From SIG607 sp045592625 (GTDB lineage: Bacteria; Bacillota; Clostridia; Oscillospirales; Acutalibacteraceae), in assembly GCA_045592625.1 (NCBI GenBank), contig JAZNVC010000001.1, positions 138,491-202,490 on the forward strand: DNA of 64,000 nt, written 5' to 3'. The stretch's first letter is position 1. Each line of letters opens with the position of its first letter. The notes below the pieces were generated by a model. It made no database searches and was not told the DNA's origin. It was given only the letters and a program-made list of their open reading frames with translations. Shown in pieces: positions 32,680-42,516 of this stretch. Position numbers and translations under genes: made by a program.

Positions 32680-35035
32680 GGAGTTTATAAAGGAAAAAGT
32701 AGTGCTGTTTGACGGCTCTATGGGTACTCTTTTACAGCAAAAGGGATTAAAGGCAGGTTGTTTGCCTGAAGAATGGAACCTTACCAAAAGTGAAGAAATA
32801 ATAGAAATACATACTGCCTATTTTAATGCGGGAAGTAATGTTGTTACCACTAATACCTTTGGTGCGAACTGTCTTAAGTTTGATGAAGAGAAACTTGAAA
32901 AGATTATAAAAAGTGCCATAGAAAATGCCAAAAAAGCCGCACTTTTAAGCCAAAATAAAGGCGAAAAATTTGTCGCTCTTGATATAGGCCCTACCGGTAG
33001 GCTTTTAAAACCTCTCGGCGACCTTGATTTTGAAAAAGCAATAGAGATTTTCGCTAAAACCGTAAAACTGGGTGATAAATACGGTGCCGACCTTATATTA
33101 ATAGAAACTATGAATGATAGTTTTGAAACCAAAGCGGCGGTAATTGCCTGTAAAGAAAACAGTTCTTTGCCTATTGTTGTTACCAATGCTTACGGTGAGG
33201 ATTCAAAGCTTATGACGGGTGCCTCGGCAGAAACCATGGCGGTAATGCTGTCCTCCCTTGGTGTTGATATGCTGGGTGCAAACTGTTCGCTGGGTCCAAA
33301 GGAACTTGCCGGTGTAGTTGAAAAACTTTTGGAATATTCAGGTGTTCCGGTTGTTTTTCAGCCTAATGCAGGGCTTCCCGTAATTAAGGACTCAAAAACA
33401 GTTTTTAACATAGAAAGCGAAGAATTTGCCGAGAATGTAACGGCTCTTATAGATAAAGGCGTTCGAGGAATCGGCGGTTGCTGCGGAACTACCCCTGAAT
33501 ATATCTGTAAGTTAAAAGAAAAAAGCAAAAATAAAAAACCCTTACCTGTAACAAATAAAAATTATACTGCCGTAACGTCATATACTAGTACTGTATTTTT
33601 CGGCAAAAGCCCTGTGCTTATAGGGGAGAGAATTAACCCTACAGGCAAAAAAAGATTCAAGGAAGCCCTTAAAAGCGGTGATATAGATTATATTTTAAAC
33701 GAGGGTGTGCTACAGCAGGAAAAGGGAGTGCATATCCTTGACGTAAATGTGGGGCTTCCCGAAATTGACGAGGAAAAAATGCTGTCCTTAGCCGTTAAGG
33801 AACTTCAGGCGGTAACCGATTTGCCCTTGCAGATTGATACATCCCACCCCAAAGCCTTAGAATCGGCGCTTAGAATTTATAACGGAAAACCCCTTATAAA
33901 TTCTGTTAACGGCAAAAAAGAAAGTATGGATACAGTCTTTCCTCTTGTAAAAAAATACGGCGGCACGGTTATTGCCCTTACTCTTGATGAAAACGGCATA
34001 CCCAAAACTGCTGAGGAAAGGGTAAAAATTGCCCAAAAAATATTAAAAGAAGCAAAAAAATACGGTATTGATAAATCGGATATAGTTTTTGACACACTTG
34101 CTCTGACGGTAAGTGCGGAAAATGATGCCGCTATAGAGACCCTAAAGGCATTAAAAACCATAAAGGAAAATCTGGGCTGTCATACCTGCCTCGGTGTTTC
34201 AAACATTTCATTCGGACTGCCTAACCGTGATATAATTAACAGTGCATTTTTTGCTCTTGCACTTGAAAACGGGCTGAGTGCGGCAATAATGAATCCTTTT
34301 TCCGAAATGATGATGAACACATATTATGCCGTAAGCGTTCTTAAAGGACAGGATGAAAACTGCACGGATTATATTAAAAACTGCGGGGGAATCGGTGAAT
34401 TAAATTCAAAAACCGAAAGCAGTGAAATAACCCTTGAAAATGCGATAATCAAGGGTTTTAAAGATAAAGCGGGAGAAATCACAAAGGAACTTTTAAAAAG
34501 CGAAAATCCCCTTGATATAGTAAACCTGAAAATTATTCCTGCCCTTAACCAAGTGGGCAAGGCGTATGAAGAAAAACGCACATATCTACCCTCGCTTTTA
34601 ATAAGTGCCGAAGCCGCTAAATCGGCTTTCGAGGTAATAAAATCCTGCTTTTCGGGCGAAAACACCGCTAAAAAAGGCAAAATAGTTATTGCTACGGTTA
34701 AGGGAGACATACATGATATAGGCAAAAATATTTTAAAATTGCTTCTTGAAAACTATGGCTTTACCGTAATAGATTTAGGAAAAGACGTTGCACCCGAAAC
34801 GGTCCTTGAAGCAGTTATAAGGGAAGACGCTAAAATCGTTGGACTTTCTGCTCTAATGACTACAACAGTACCCTTTATGGAGCAAACGGTAAATATTATT
34901 CACCAAAATGTAAAGGACTGTGTTGTTATGGTGGGCGGTGCAGTGCTGACACAGGAATATGCCGATAAAATCGGTGCCGACAAATATGCTAAAGACGCCT
35001 TAGAGGGCGTCCGCTATGCAGAAAGTATATTATAA
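32669..35035 (+). CDS. metH: Cobalamin-dependent methionine synthase lacking the activation domain
   Basis: This 788-residue protein has three modules: a homocysteine S-methyltransferase barrel (about 1-290; zinc cysteines in GANCS and GGCCGTTPE), a pterin-binding methyl-THF domain (about 310-570, beginning LIGERINPTGKK) and a cobalamin cap plus B12-binding domain (about 580-788; KGDIHDIGKNI supplies the cobalt-ligating His). The usual C-terminal activation domain is missing and is encoded by the preceding gene. ATG 32669 is chosen because AAAGGA (32655-32660) lies 8 bp upstream. Confidence 0.93.
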   Translation: MNFREFIKEKVVLFDGSMGTLLQQKGLKAGCLPEEWNLTKSEEIIEIHTAYFNAGSNVVTTNTFGANCLKFDEEKLEKIIKSAIENAKKAALLSQNKGEKFVALDIGPTGRLLKPLGDLDFEKAIEIFAKTVKLGDKYGADLILIETMNDSFETKAAVIACKENSSLPIVVTNAYGEDSKLMTGASAETMAVMLSSLGVDMLGANCSLGPKELAGVVEKLLEYSGVPVVFQPNAGLPVIKDSKTVFNIESEEFAENVTALIDKGVRGIGGCCGTTPEYICKLKEKSKNKKPLPVTNKNYTAVTSYTSTVFFGKSPVLIGERINPTGKKRFKEALKSGDIDYILNEGVLQQEKGVHILDVNVGLPEIDEEKMLSLAVKELQAVTDLPLQIDTSHPKALESALRIYNGKPLINSVNGKKESMDTVFPLVKKYGGTVIALTLDENGIPKTAEERVKIAQKILKEAKKYGIDKSDIVFDTLALTVSAENDAAIETLKALKTIKENLGCHTCLGVSNISFGLPNRDIINSAFFALALENGLSAAIMNPFSEMMMNTYYAVSVLKGQDENCTDYIKNCGGIGELNSKTESSEITLENAIIKGFKDKAGEITKELLKSENPLDIVNLKIIPALNQVGKAYEEKRTYLPSLLISAEAAKSAFEVIKSCFSGENTAKKGKIVIATVKGDIHDIGKNILKLLLENYGFTVIDLGKDVAPETVLEAVIREDAKIVGLSALMTTTVPFMEQTVNIIHQNVKDCVVMVGGAVLTQEYADKIGADKYAKDALEGVRYAESIL

Positions 35036-35063
35036 AAAACAGGAGTCAACGACTCCTGTTTTT
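35035..35063. terminator. Bidirectional terminator between metH and the M20 peptidase gene
   Basis: A 13-bp stem (AAAAACAGGAGTC with GACTCCTGTTTTT) and a 3-base loop overlap both stop codons. Confidence 0.9.
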
Positions 35064-36501
35064 AGCATTTATTTATAAGTCTTATATAAAATTCCACCGA
35101 TTTATGAATTGTCTCGATTCTTATTCTTTCATTATTGCCGTGAATGGTGGCACGTTCTTCACTTGTTAAATCCATAGCGGAAAAGCGGTAAACGTGACTA
35201 GAAAATCCGTTATAGTGACGGCTGTCGGAACACTGAACCATCAGATAGGGAGATACTATACAGCCCTTCCAGGTAGATGCAACGGCAGAAGAAATTCTAT
35301 CCCATTGTTCACAGTCTGTTTCGGAAATGGTGCTTGGCTCTGTTCCCGAAAGCATATTAACCTCAACATTTTCTTTCTTGGTAATATTTTTTAAATAATC
35401 GAGAACCGAGGCAGTACTGTCCTCAGGATTAAGACGCATATTAGAAACAATTTCTGCATACGGCGGGATAACGTTTGGGGCACTGCTGCCCGTACTTTGA
35501 GTAAAGGCGGTAGTAGTACGAAGAAGTGCGTTCATTTCTCCGCCGCCTTTTTTTGCAATAGAGTTAAGCACTCCCGCAAAAAGCCATAAATTAGCAAAAA
35601 TCATTCTGTAAAGGAAATTGCTGTGTCTGCCTAAAGTATCGAACATTTCTTTTACAGGCTTGGTGATATGCATTTTAAGGGGATTTTTTTCCACCTTTAG
35701 TATAGCACGGCTAAGTCTTATAAGAGGGGTGTTGGGTTTTGGAGCAGATGCGTGACCGCCCATAGAAATTGCTTTGTAACTAACGTTCATCATGCCCTTT
35801 TCGGCAATGCCGATAAGACCGCAGCTTCCTTTAACGCCGGGGAAAACGTTTGTTACCACTGCACCGCCCTCGTCAACTACCATATTAGGCTGAATGTTAT
35901 GTTCCTTGAAGTAGTTAACTATATTTACAGCACCGTTGCCATTTATCTCCTCACCGCCCGAAAAGGCAAAATAAATATCGTTTTCGGGAACAAATCCCTT
36001 TTCTATAAGGGTGTCTGCGGCAAAAAGCGAAGCGTTTAAGGTTACCTTTGTGTCAAGTGTACCTCTGCCCCACAGTACGCCGTCTTCAATAATACCTTCA
36101 AAGGCGGGTTTTTCCCAATGGCATTCATCGGCATCTACAACGTCGTAGTGTGACATTAAAACGGTAGGAAGTTTTGAACTTATGCCCTTCCAATGAATTA
36201 AAATTCCCCTGTCGTTAAGCTCTGTTACCGAACAAACCGAAAAAACGTTTTTATAAAGTGAAGGCAGACTACTAAGTAACCCTTCAAATTGGCTTTCATC
36301 TTCTTTTTCCCTTTCGGAAAAGGAAACGGTTTTGAATTTTACAAGAGCTTTTAAATCTTCTACCGCTTTTTCTTTATCAAAGTCAACCTGAGTATTTTCT
36401 GCCGAAATGTTGTTTTTGGGGGTAAATAGCAGAGTGCGGATAATGATAACACCCAGAAAAATTATAACTAAAGCCAATAAAGCGTAAAGAACAATATCCA
36501 A
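35062..36501 (-). CDS. M20-family metallopeptidase with membrane anchor
   Basis: This 479-residue protein begins with a hydrophobic segment (about 2-24) and continues as an M20/M25/M40 dinuclear zinc peptidase of the carboxypeptidase S/PM20D1 type. Ligand motifs are LMSHYDVVDAD (His/Asp), WGRGTLDTK (bridging Asp), AFSGGEEINGNG (catalytic Glu pair) and a final HGNNER with a His ligand. It would hydrolyse N-acyl amino acids or small peptides. TTG 36501 directly abuts the previous stop. It closes a four-gene operon of membrane proteins, suggesting a peptide or acyl-amino-acid uptake and degradation unit. Confidence 0.87.
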   Translation of the reverse strand: MDIVLYALLALVIIFLGVIIIRTLLFTPKNNISAENTQVDFDKEKAVEDLKALVKFKTVSFSEREKEDESQFEGLLSSLPSLYKNVFSVCSVTELNDRGILIHWKGISSKLPTVLMSHYDVVDADECHWEKPAFEGIIEDGVLWGRGTLDTKVTLNASLFAADTLIEKGFVPENDIYFAFSGGEEINGNGAVNIVNYFKEHNIQPNMVVDEGGAVVTNVFPGVKGSCGLIGIAEKGMMNVSYKAISMGGHASAPKPNTPLIRLSRAILKVEKNPLKMHITKPVKEMFDTLGRHSNFLYRMIFANLWLFAGVLNSIAKKGGGEMNALLRTTTAFTQSTGSSAPNVIPPYAEIVSNMRLNPEDSTASVLDYLKNITKKENVEVNMLSGTEPSTISETDCEQWDRISSAVASTWKGCIVSPYLMVQCSDSRHYNGFSSHVYRFSAMDLTSEERATIHGNNERIRIETIHKSVEFYIRLINKC

Positions 36502-37182
36502 TTAAATCATTCCTTTTTTATACATTATTCTGGAAACGATTACCGTAAAGATAACTCCTACGGGTACCATAATTCCTACCGTTCCTTCGTTAAGGGCGGG
36601 AACGAATATGAAAAGTCCTAACATAAGGATAATGGGAGCAATGCTGAGTTTGAAATTTTTAGAAATAAATACAACAGCAAGACCGCCAAACAGGGCAGGA
36701 AGTATCTGGTCAAAGGCAGGTTGTAAAATGGGAGAACTTAAAAATGCCCCTATCGGTTCTACTGTAATAAGAAGTATTACGCCAATAATAATTATAAGGG
36801 TGGTAACAATGCTTGAAACTGCAATAGAAATGGTGGAAATGATTTCACCCTCCTCGCTGGTTGCCTTAACATCAGCCTTTTCCATAGCATCAACGGCAAC
36901 AGGAAGTTTCAGGTTTGAAATATTTCCCGTAACAAAGGAAAGATAAGCACCTCCTGCTCCCAGCATGGGAACGTAGGTGAATATTTCAACAATTCCCACA
37001 GCCCAGTACATAGGAAGGACTGCCAGTAATGCTTTAAAAAAGGAATCCCACTTGGGAAGAACGCCGTAAATAAGACAGAGGGCGGTGGGGAAAAGAAATA
37101 TAAGCACCAAAAGTGTGAATCCCCAAATTTTACCGTCACGATGAACGCTTTCAAGATAGGTTAACTTAGTTTTTTCTTTCAT
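36502..37182 (-). CDS. Unknown membrane protein, partner of the DUF5058-type protein
   Basis: This 226-residue protein has about five hydrophobic segments and a charged central loop (DAMEKADVKATSEEGE). The motif VPMLGAGGAYLSFVTGNISN in the first half looks like a substrate-path element of a transporter. AGGAGGG precedes ATG 37182. It lies 13 bp after a DUF5058-type gene. I recognise no named family. The pair is probably a two-component secondary transporter; inference only. Confidence 0.75.
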   Translation of the reverse strand: MKEKTKLTYLESVHRDGKIWGFTLLVLIFLFPTALCLIYGVLPKWDSFFKALLAVLPMYWAVGIVEIFTYVPMLGAGGAYLSFVTGNISNLKLPVAVDAMEKADVKATSEEGEIISTISIAVSSIVTTLIIIIGVILLITVEPIGAFLSSPILQPAFDQILPALFGGLAVVFISKNFKLSIAPIILMLGLFIFVPALNEGTVGIMVPVGVIFTVIVSRIMYKKGMI

Positions 37183-37195
37183 TTTTCAGCCCTCC

Positions 37196-38002
37196 TTAAG
37201 ATAACCAAGCGGTAAAGGGTATAGCCGATGCCATTCCACCGATAAGGGAAATGGGCAGAGCATAGTCATTCATCCAACGCTGATGAAATACCTTTGCTAC
37301 TGCACCGCAAACAGCCATAATAACTGCCGAGGTCAGCATTACGAAAACGGGAATAAGACCCGAAGTGGCGGAATATTCGGTTATATTTTCAAGATAGGTG
37401 CCGTCGTCTTGCAAGATTTTTTCGGTGACGATACGGGCTCCACCATCCCAAAGACGTGAAACGTGAGAAAATACAAACCCTAAAAATGCAGAAATCATAC
37501 CTAAAAACATTGCGTTATTAAAGATTTCTGCCCATTTCTTATCCTTCATACCGATTTTATTCATACCGCTCTGTATTCTTTTGGTAAGAAGGGGAGCCAG
37601 AATAAGACCGATTAAAATTCCAAGAGTCATAACCCAGACAACCGTAACAAATGCAGAGGGATTATTTATTTCCTGTCCAAGACCCTGTCCCAGTTCGCTG
37701 ACTGCTCTTTCAGCGGCAATGGTTTCATAGGAAAGTGAACCTATTACCGACAGTCTGAGCCAGGGAAGAGCAATACCAAGACTTTTGGAAAGGGTAACTA
37801 TACCTACGAGAATGGAGACCGCAGGGGCAATAGTGGAAATTGCCGAGCCGGTTATAGTCTTTTTGATTCGGGTCATATCCATACCCTTTTCTTTAGCACG
37901 TTTAAGGGCTCTTATAAGGAAAAATGCCGATTGACCGAGTACTGCTAAAATAATAACGCCAACAAGAATAAAAATGATGGGATTGTTAACATTAAAGCTC
38001 AT
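37196..38002 (-). CDS. DUF5058-type membrane protein
   Basis: The product has about 268 residues and seven or eight hydrophobic segments. MDMTRIKKTITGSAISTIAP and SLSYETIAAE-like (GSLSYETIAAERAV) blocks match what I recall of the DUF5058 family, whose members are found beside M20 peptidases in Firmicutes. ATG 38002 is preceded by GAGAGGA; the upstream reading-frame extension overlaps the previous gene and is rejected. Function is uncharacterised. Confidence 0.75.
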   Translation of the reverse strand: MSFNVNNPIIFILVGVIILAVLGQSAFFLIRALKRAKEKGMDMTRIKKTITGSAISTIAPAVSILVGIVTLSKSLGIALPWLRLSVIGSLSYETIAAERAVSELGQGLGQEINNPSAFVTVVWVMTLGILIGLILAPLLTKRIQSGMNKIGMKDKKWAEIFNNAMFLGMISAFLGFVFSHVSRLWDGGARIVTEKILQDDGTYLENITEYSATSGLIPVFVMLTSAVIMAVCGAVAKVFHQRWMNDYALPISLIGGMASAIPFTAWLS

Positions 38003-38790
38003 TTTTTCGTTTCCTCTCTTTTTTCTTTTAAAATATTGTAGGTTATCGGTAGTATAAAAAGGCATAGGGCTATGCCATCATAGTCAATGGGAATGTCACC
38101 GTGGACAAAGGTATTGCCAAGAGAAAAATATACTATAAGTCTGCTTACTACACTTGTAAAGGTGAGTATAAAGGTTATAATGCTTACGGGTAAAAAGAAC
38201 TTTAATGTGCGGTTTGTGGGATATCCTGCACAAATTCTTAAAAACATCAGCATAAATACAAGAAGTATGCAACGGTAAGCAAGGGAAAAAACGTGTTCGG
38301 ATACAAGAGCCGAAGCACTGAATGACGTGAAAACAAGAACAAGTCTCATTAAATAGTAAAACATTGGAATAACGTTTGCTATGGATGGGATTTTCAAATC
38401 AGTAAATGCAGAAAGACCAAAGAAGGTAAACCAAATTCCCGTAAGAAACGAGAAAAACAGGGTTAAGTTATTTTGCCAAGCAATAATAGCAGAGGTATTA
38501 AAGAGTGCGGGATAAAGCAGTGTTACTATACCGCAGATAACCGAAAGTACGCCCGAAATCTTATTCAATTTGAAGTCGGCAGATGCTTTTTTATCTGCAA
38601 AAAATGCAAAAACGAAAGCAATTACAGTCAAAATAAAAATAGTTACACTTAAAAATACGCCAAAAAAAGCAAGACGGGCAATAAAAAATCCTGTGGTGTC
38701 TTGGGTGGTATAAAATACGGTTGCTATTCTTATGGCGGTGCATATTATCGCTATGCAAACCGAAAAAATAAATAGGTTCTTAGTTTTCAT
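37999..38790 (-). CDS. Unknown multi-spanning membrane protein
   Basis: This 263-residue protein has about seven hydrophobic stretches and short loops, with no conserved catalytic motif I can identify. It is the first gene of the operon that continues with the DUF5058-type protein, a second membrane protein and the M20 peptidase, overlapping the next gene by 4 bp. It may be a sensor or transporter component. Confidence 0.7.
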   Translation of the reverse strand: MKTKNLFIFSVCIAIICTAIRIATVFYTTQDTTGFFIARLAFFGVFLSVTIFILTVIAFVFAFFADKKASADFKLNKISGVLSVICGIVTLLYPALFNTSAIIAWQNNLTLFFSFLTGIWFTFFGLSAFTDLKIPSIANVIPMFYYLMRLVLVFTSFSASALVSEHVFSLAYRCILLVFMLMFLRICAGYPTNRTLKFFLPVSIITFILTFTSVVSRLIVYFSLGNTFVHGDIPIDYDGIALCLFILPITYNILKEKREETKK

Positions 38791-38850
38791 AATAATTTAC
38801 TCCCGTGGTTCATATATTGTATAGTAAACTATGTTTAAAGGATGAAGTAT

Positions 38851-39783
38851 ATGAAAAGTATTTACGGATGGATAAGCCTTTTTCTTGCGGTTGTTTTCCT
38901 GATATTCCCTTTAATTTCATTAAAAAGCGAAAGCACGGCAGTCAGCGTATCGGGGGATACTACAGGTGAAGAAATTACCTTTCGCCTTAAGGACAAGGAT
39001 TCGGGAGCAATAACCACCATATCGGCAAGAGATTATATTTTAGGGGTGGTATCGGCAGAAATGCCTGCTTCCTATCATATTGAAGCCCTTAAAGCACAAA
39101 CAGTAGCCGCCTATACCTTTGCTTTGTGGCGTAAAAACGAAAACAAAAAAGAGGATTTCGACATAACAAGCGATTCTAATTTAGACCAAGCCTATATTGA
39201 CAAAGACGGCAGGGCTAAAAAATGGGGTGAAAATGAGGCGGAATATACCGAAAAAATACTTTCTGCCATAGACTCGGTTCTTGGCCAGACGGTAAATTAT
39301 GACGGCAAAATTGCCTTAACACTTTATACGGCTATTTCCGGGGGTAAGACCGAAAATGTTAAAAATCTTTGGGGAAAAGAATATTCTTATCTTACTCCCG
39401 TTGAAAGCGTGGGGGATTTGCTCAGCCCAAACTATTTAACCACCGCTGATTTCACAAAAGAACAGTTAGAGGAAAAAATCGAAGGAATAAGCGATGTTAA
39501 TGTTTCTAAATGGTTTTCTTCTCCCGTTTACAGCGACAGCGGAACCCTGCTTACCGTTAAATTCGGGGATAAAACCTTTACGGGCAAACAAATACGAAGT
39601 GCCCTTAATCTTCGCAGTGCAAATTTTGACGTAACCGTAAAGGATAACCTATTTACCTTTACGGTAAGGGGTTATGGTCATCTTGTGGGTATGAGTCAAT
39701 ACGGTGCTAACTATATGGCACAGCAGGGAAGCGACTATAAAGAAATACTCAAATGGTATTATAAAGGAACAGAGGTAGTTTAA
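38851..39783 (+). CDS. spoIID: SpoIID/LytB-family peptidoglycan lytic transglycosylase
   Basis: The product has about 310 residues. A membrane anchor (about 5-25) is followed by the SpoIID domain: DYILGVVSAEMPASYHIEALKAQ with the catalytic Glu, KAQTVAAYTFAL, LYTAISGGKTENV and the C-terminal GHLVGMSQYGANYMA. SpoIID degrades septal peptidoglycan during engulfment of the forespore. ATG 38851 fits the AAAGG site better than ATG 38842. The upstream CATATATT (about 38806-38813) resembles a sigma-E -10 element; this is weak. Confidence 0.9.
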   Translation: MKSIYGWISLFLAVVFLIFPLISLKSESTAVSVSGDTTGEEITFRLKDKDSGAITTISARDYILGVVSAEMPASYHIEALKAQTVAAYTFALWRKNENKKEDFDITSDSNLDQAYIDKDGRAKKWGENEAEYTEKILSAIDSVLGQTVNYDGKIALTLYTAISGGKTENVKNLWGKEYSYLTPVESVGDLLSPNYLTTADFTKEQLEEKIEGISDVNVSKWFSSPVYSDSGTLLTVKFGDKTFTGKQIRSALNLRSANFDVTVKDNLFTFTVRGYGHLVGMSQYGANYMAQQGSDYKEILKWYYKGTEVV

Positions 39784-39848
39784 CTATGCTTCTTATAAAA
39801 ATAATAAGAGTATTTTTCCCTATTAAACCAATTTTATTTAACAGACAG

Positions 39849-40685
39849 TTATTCAAGTACCTTAAACAGTTCGGGTAAAGCCGACTCAAAGTTTACGCCG
39901 TACTCTCTTTCGGGGTTTTCTTCCAGGGTTTTTTCTATGGATTCACGGGTGAAGTTAACCGCTATCTGCACCGCCGCCTGTAATGAACGGTCGTTTAAAA
40001 TGGCACCTATCATAGCACTTGCAAAAACATCGCCTGTTCCGTGATAAATAGCGTCAATCTTTCTTGTTAAAGCGTAGCGGATTTCGCCGTTTTCACAAAT
40101 GGCGGCACCAATACGTCTGTCGTCAAAGCATACACCGGTCAGCACAACATCTGCACCAGTAAGGTCATAGGTGCGTTTAATTAATTTTTCTATATATTCC
40201 TCGGTGTAAGGCGGTTCAAGATATTCCATACCAGTAAGCAGAGCAGCCTCGGTTATGTTAGGAACTATAATATCTGCAGTCTGACAAAGGGAAAGCATGG
40301 CAAGAGGAAAATCGTCATCAAAGCCTTTATAAAGTTTTCCGAAATCTGCCATAGCAGGATCAACAACAATCATACTTTGCTGGGTACGAAGCATTTCAAT
40401 GGTGCGTTTAACAATATCCGCCTGATCCTTAGAGCCTAAATAACCGCTGTAGAAAATGTCTGAGGTAATACCTTCCTTTCTCCAGTGGGCTGCTACAGGC
40501 AAAATATCTTCCGTAAGGTCGCGGAAGGTATAACCCGAAAAGCCGCCTGTGTGGGTAGAAAGCACGGCGGTAGGAATTACGGCACATTCAGCACCGCAGG
40601 CAGATAGAATGGGCAGAGCCACTGTAAGTGAACATTTTCCGAAACAGGAAATATCGTGAATGGCTACTACTCTTTTTTGGGACAT
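39849..40685 (-). CDS. pdxY: Pyridoxamine/pyridoxal kinase
   Basis: This 278-residue ribokinase-fold enzyme phosphorylates B6 vitamers. VVAIHDISCFGKCSLTVALP at the N-terminus, VLSTHTGGFSGYTFRDLT, DPAMADFGKLYKGF, NITEAALLTG and the GTGDVFASAMIG anion-hole motif with catalytic Asp are visible. ATG 40685 is supported by AGGTG; the longer frame would overlap the nth gene. It lies downstream of nth in the same direction. Confidence 0.9.
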   Translation of the reverse strand: MSQKRVVAIHDISCFGKCSLTVALPILSACGAECAVIPTAVLSTHTGGFSGYTFRDLTEDILPVAAHWRKEGITSDIFYSGYLGSKDQADIVKRTIEMLRTQQSMIVVDPAMADFGKLYKGFDDDFPLAMLSLCQTADIIVPNITEAALLTGMEYLEPPYTEEYIEKLIKRTYDLTGADVVLTGVCFDDRRIGAAICENGEIRYALTRKIDAIYHGTGDVFASAMIGAILNDRSLQAAVQIAVNFTRESIEKTLEENPEREYGVNFESALPELFKVLE

Positions 40686-40690
40686 ATTTT

Positions 40691-41323
40691 TTACACCTTC
40701 TTGGGACAAAATTCGTTTAATACACAGTTTTCACAAAAAGCACGACGGGCTGTGCAGACCTTTCTGCCGTGAAGTACACACCTGTGACAAAAATCATTTG
40801 ATTTATCACTTGGCAGGATTTTTTGCATATTAATTTCTGCTTTATATGGGTCTTTTGTGTCTATAAAACCCAGTCTGTTGCAAAGTCTTATAAAATGAGT
40901 GTCTGCAACCACTGCGGGTTTTTTATAAATATCTCCGCAAATAAGATTTGCAGTTTTTCTTCCCACTCCGGGAAGTTTTGTCAGTTCTTCGATGCTGTCA
41001 GGAATTTCACCGCCGAATTCTTCACATAGCATTTTGCCTATTCCTATAAGGCTTTTAGCCTTGCTCTTATATAGACCGCAGGTTTTAATAAGTTCTTCAA
41101 CCTGGCTTAAAGATGCATTTGCTAAAGCGAAACAGTCGGGGAAACGCTTGAAAAGGGCAGGGGTTACAATATTTACCCTTGCATCTGTGCACTGAGCCGA
41201 AAGCCGTGTGGCAATTAAAAGTTCAAAGGCGTTTTTATAGTTCAGCGAACAAATGGCATCGGGATATTCCTTTTCAAAGGCTTCAATGCATAAAGCAGCA
41301 CGTTCTTTTTTAGTCATTGGCAT
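40691..41323 (-). CDS. nth: Endonuclease III
   Basis: This 210-residue DNA glycosylase/AP lyase removes oxidised pyrimidines. It has the helix-hairpin-helix LPGVGRKTANLI with catalytic Lys, the catalytic Asp in VVADTHFIRL, and a C-terminal 4Fe-4S cluster motif with cysteines spaced C-x6-C-x2-C-x5-C (CTARRAFCENCVLNEFC). Its start overlaps the end of the PTS-like permease gene by 14 bp. Confidence 0.95.
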   Translation of the reverse strand: MPMTKKERAALCIEAFEKEYPDAICSLNYKNAFELLIATRLSAQCTDARVNIVTPALFKRFPDCFALANASLSQVEELIKTCGLYKSKAKSLIGIGKMLCEEFGGEIPDSIEELTKLPGVGRKTANLICGDIYKKPAVVADTHFIRLCNRLGFIDTKDPYKAEINMQKILPSDKSNDFCHRCVLHGRKVCTARRAFCENCVLNEFCPKKV

Positions 41324-42353
41324 TAAGTTTTAGGTAACCGTTTTTAATAATTCCCATTTTTCGCATACCTTCGCTAAAGGCAAGAGAAACTACTGCAGGG
41401 AGTATAAAGTGCATTAAAGCAATTAAAAGCAAAGCCTTAAGGGACGAGGTTCCGCTTTCTACCATAGCGCCAAAGGCGGCGAACTGACCCACTAAACCTG
41501 CACTTCCCATACCTGAGCCGATGGGGGTGCTTACCATTTTGAATAGGGCGGCAGAAACAGGACCTAAAATTGCACTTGAAAAAATTGAAGGCAACCATAT
41601 TTGAGGATGGCGGACAATGTTGGGCATCTGAAGCATAGATGTACCTACACCCTGTGCAATAAGACCGCCGAATTTGTTTTCTCTATAGCTTATAACGGCA
41701 AAGCCTACCATATTACAGCAACAGCCTATGGTGGCGGCACCGGCGGCAAGACCGCTTAGTCCCATAGAAACACCTATGGCGGCACTTGAAATGGGAAGGG
41801 TTAAGAAAATACCCATAACTACCGAAACTATCATACCGCCGATTACGGGGTATTTATCAACGTTAACGTTTACAAGATTACCAAGCCACTTCATAGCATA
41901 AGAAATGTAGGGGCCGATAAGGAAAGCGGCAAGGCTTCCTGCAACTATACAGCAAAGAGGAGTAAGTATAATATCAACCTTTGTTTTTCCTGAAACAAGA
42001 GCACCTATTTCAACGGCTATATAAGCGGCTATAAATGCACCCAAGGGTTCACCGGGAGAACCAAAAGCAAATTTACCTGCCTCTATAATAGGGAAGGCAC
42101 CCACCATACCGCAAACAGCAGCAGAAACGGCGGTTAAGGGAGAAGACTTCAATTTAGCAGCTACACCAACGCCTATACCTGCACCTGTAATGGTTTTTGC
42201 AAAGCTGGCGACATAGGTAAGGTATGTACCGATAACACCCGGAATAAATGAGGCTATCTGTCCTAAAATAGTGCCAATAATAAGGGTGGCGAAAAGACCG
42301 AGAGCCATACCCGAAAGTCCGTCAATAAATATACGATTAAATATTTTTTTCAT
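41310..42353 (-). CDS. PTS EIIC-type membrane permease (PTS_EIIC_2 family)
   Basis: This 347-residue integral membrane protein has about eight to ten hydrophobic segments rich in Gly and Ala. The blocks GLSGMALGLFATLIIGTILG, GAFPIIEAGKFAFGSPGEPLG and SPIGSGMGSAGLVGQ-like (TPIGSGMGSAGLVGQ) fit the stand-alone EIIC_2 group of putative sugar-type permeases. No EIIA or EIIB gene lies nearby, so phosphotransfer coupling is unproven. ATG 42353 follows AGGAG at 8 bp. Confidence 0.8.
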   Translation of the reverse strand: MKKIFNRIFIDGLSGMALGLFATLIIGTILGQIASFIPGVIGTYLTYVASFAKTITGAGIGVGVAAKLKSSPLTAVSAAVCGMVGAFPIIEAGKFAFGSPGEPLGAFIAAYIAVEIGALVSGKTKVDIILTPLCCIVAGSLAAFLIGPYISYAMKWLGNLVNVNVDKYPVIGGMIVSVVMGIFLTLPISSAAIGVSMGLSGLAAGAATIGCCCNMVGFAVISYRENKFGGLIAQGVGTSMLQMPNIVRHPQIWLPSIFSSAILGPVSAALFKMVSTPIGSGMGSAGLVGQFAAFGAMVESGTSSLKALLLIALMHFILPAVVSLAFSEGMRKMGIIKNGYLKLNAND

Positions 42354-42516
42354 TTCCTTCACTCCTGTGAGACTTTAAATTTCTAAAAAATGGAATTATT
42401 CCATTATATACCTTTCTATTATACTACTATTATACATAAATAGTCAATATAAAAAGCACAGAGTGTCTCTGTGCTTTAATAAATTTATATTTCGCCAATG
42501 TGCCAAATAAAAATTT

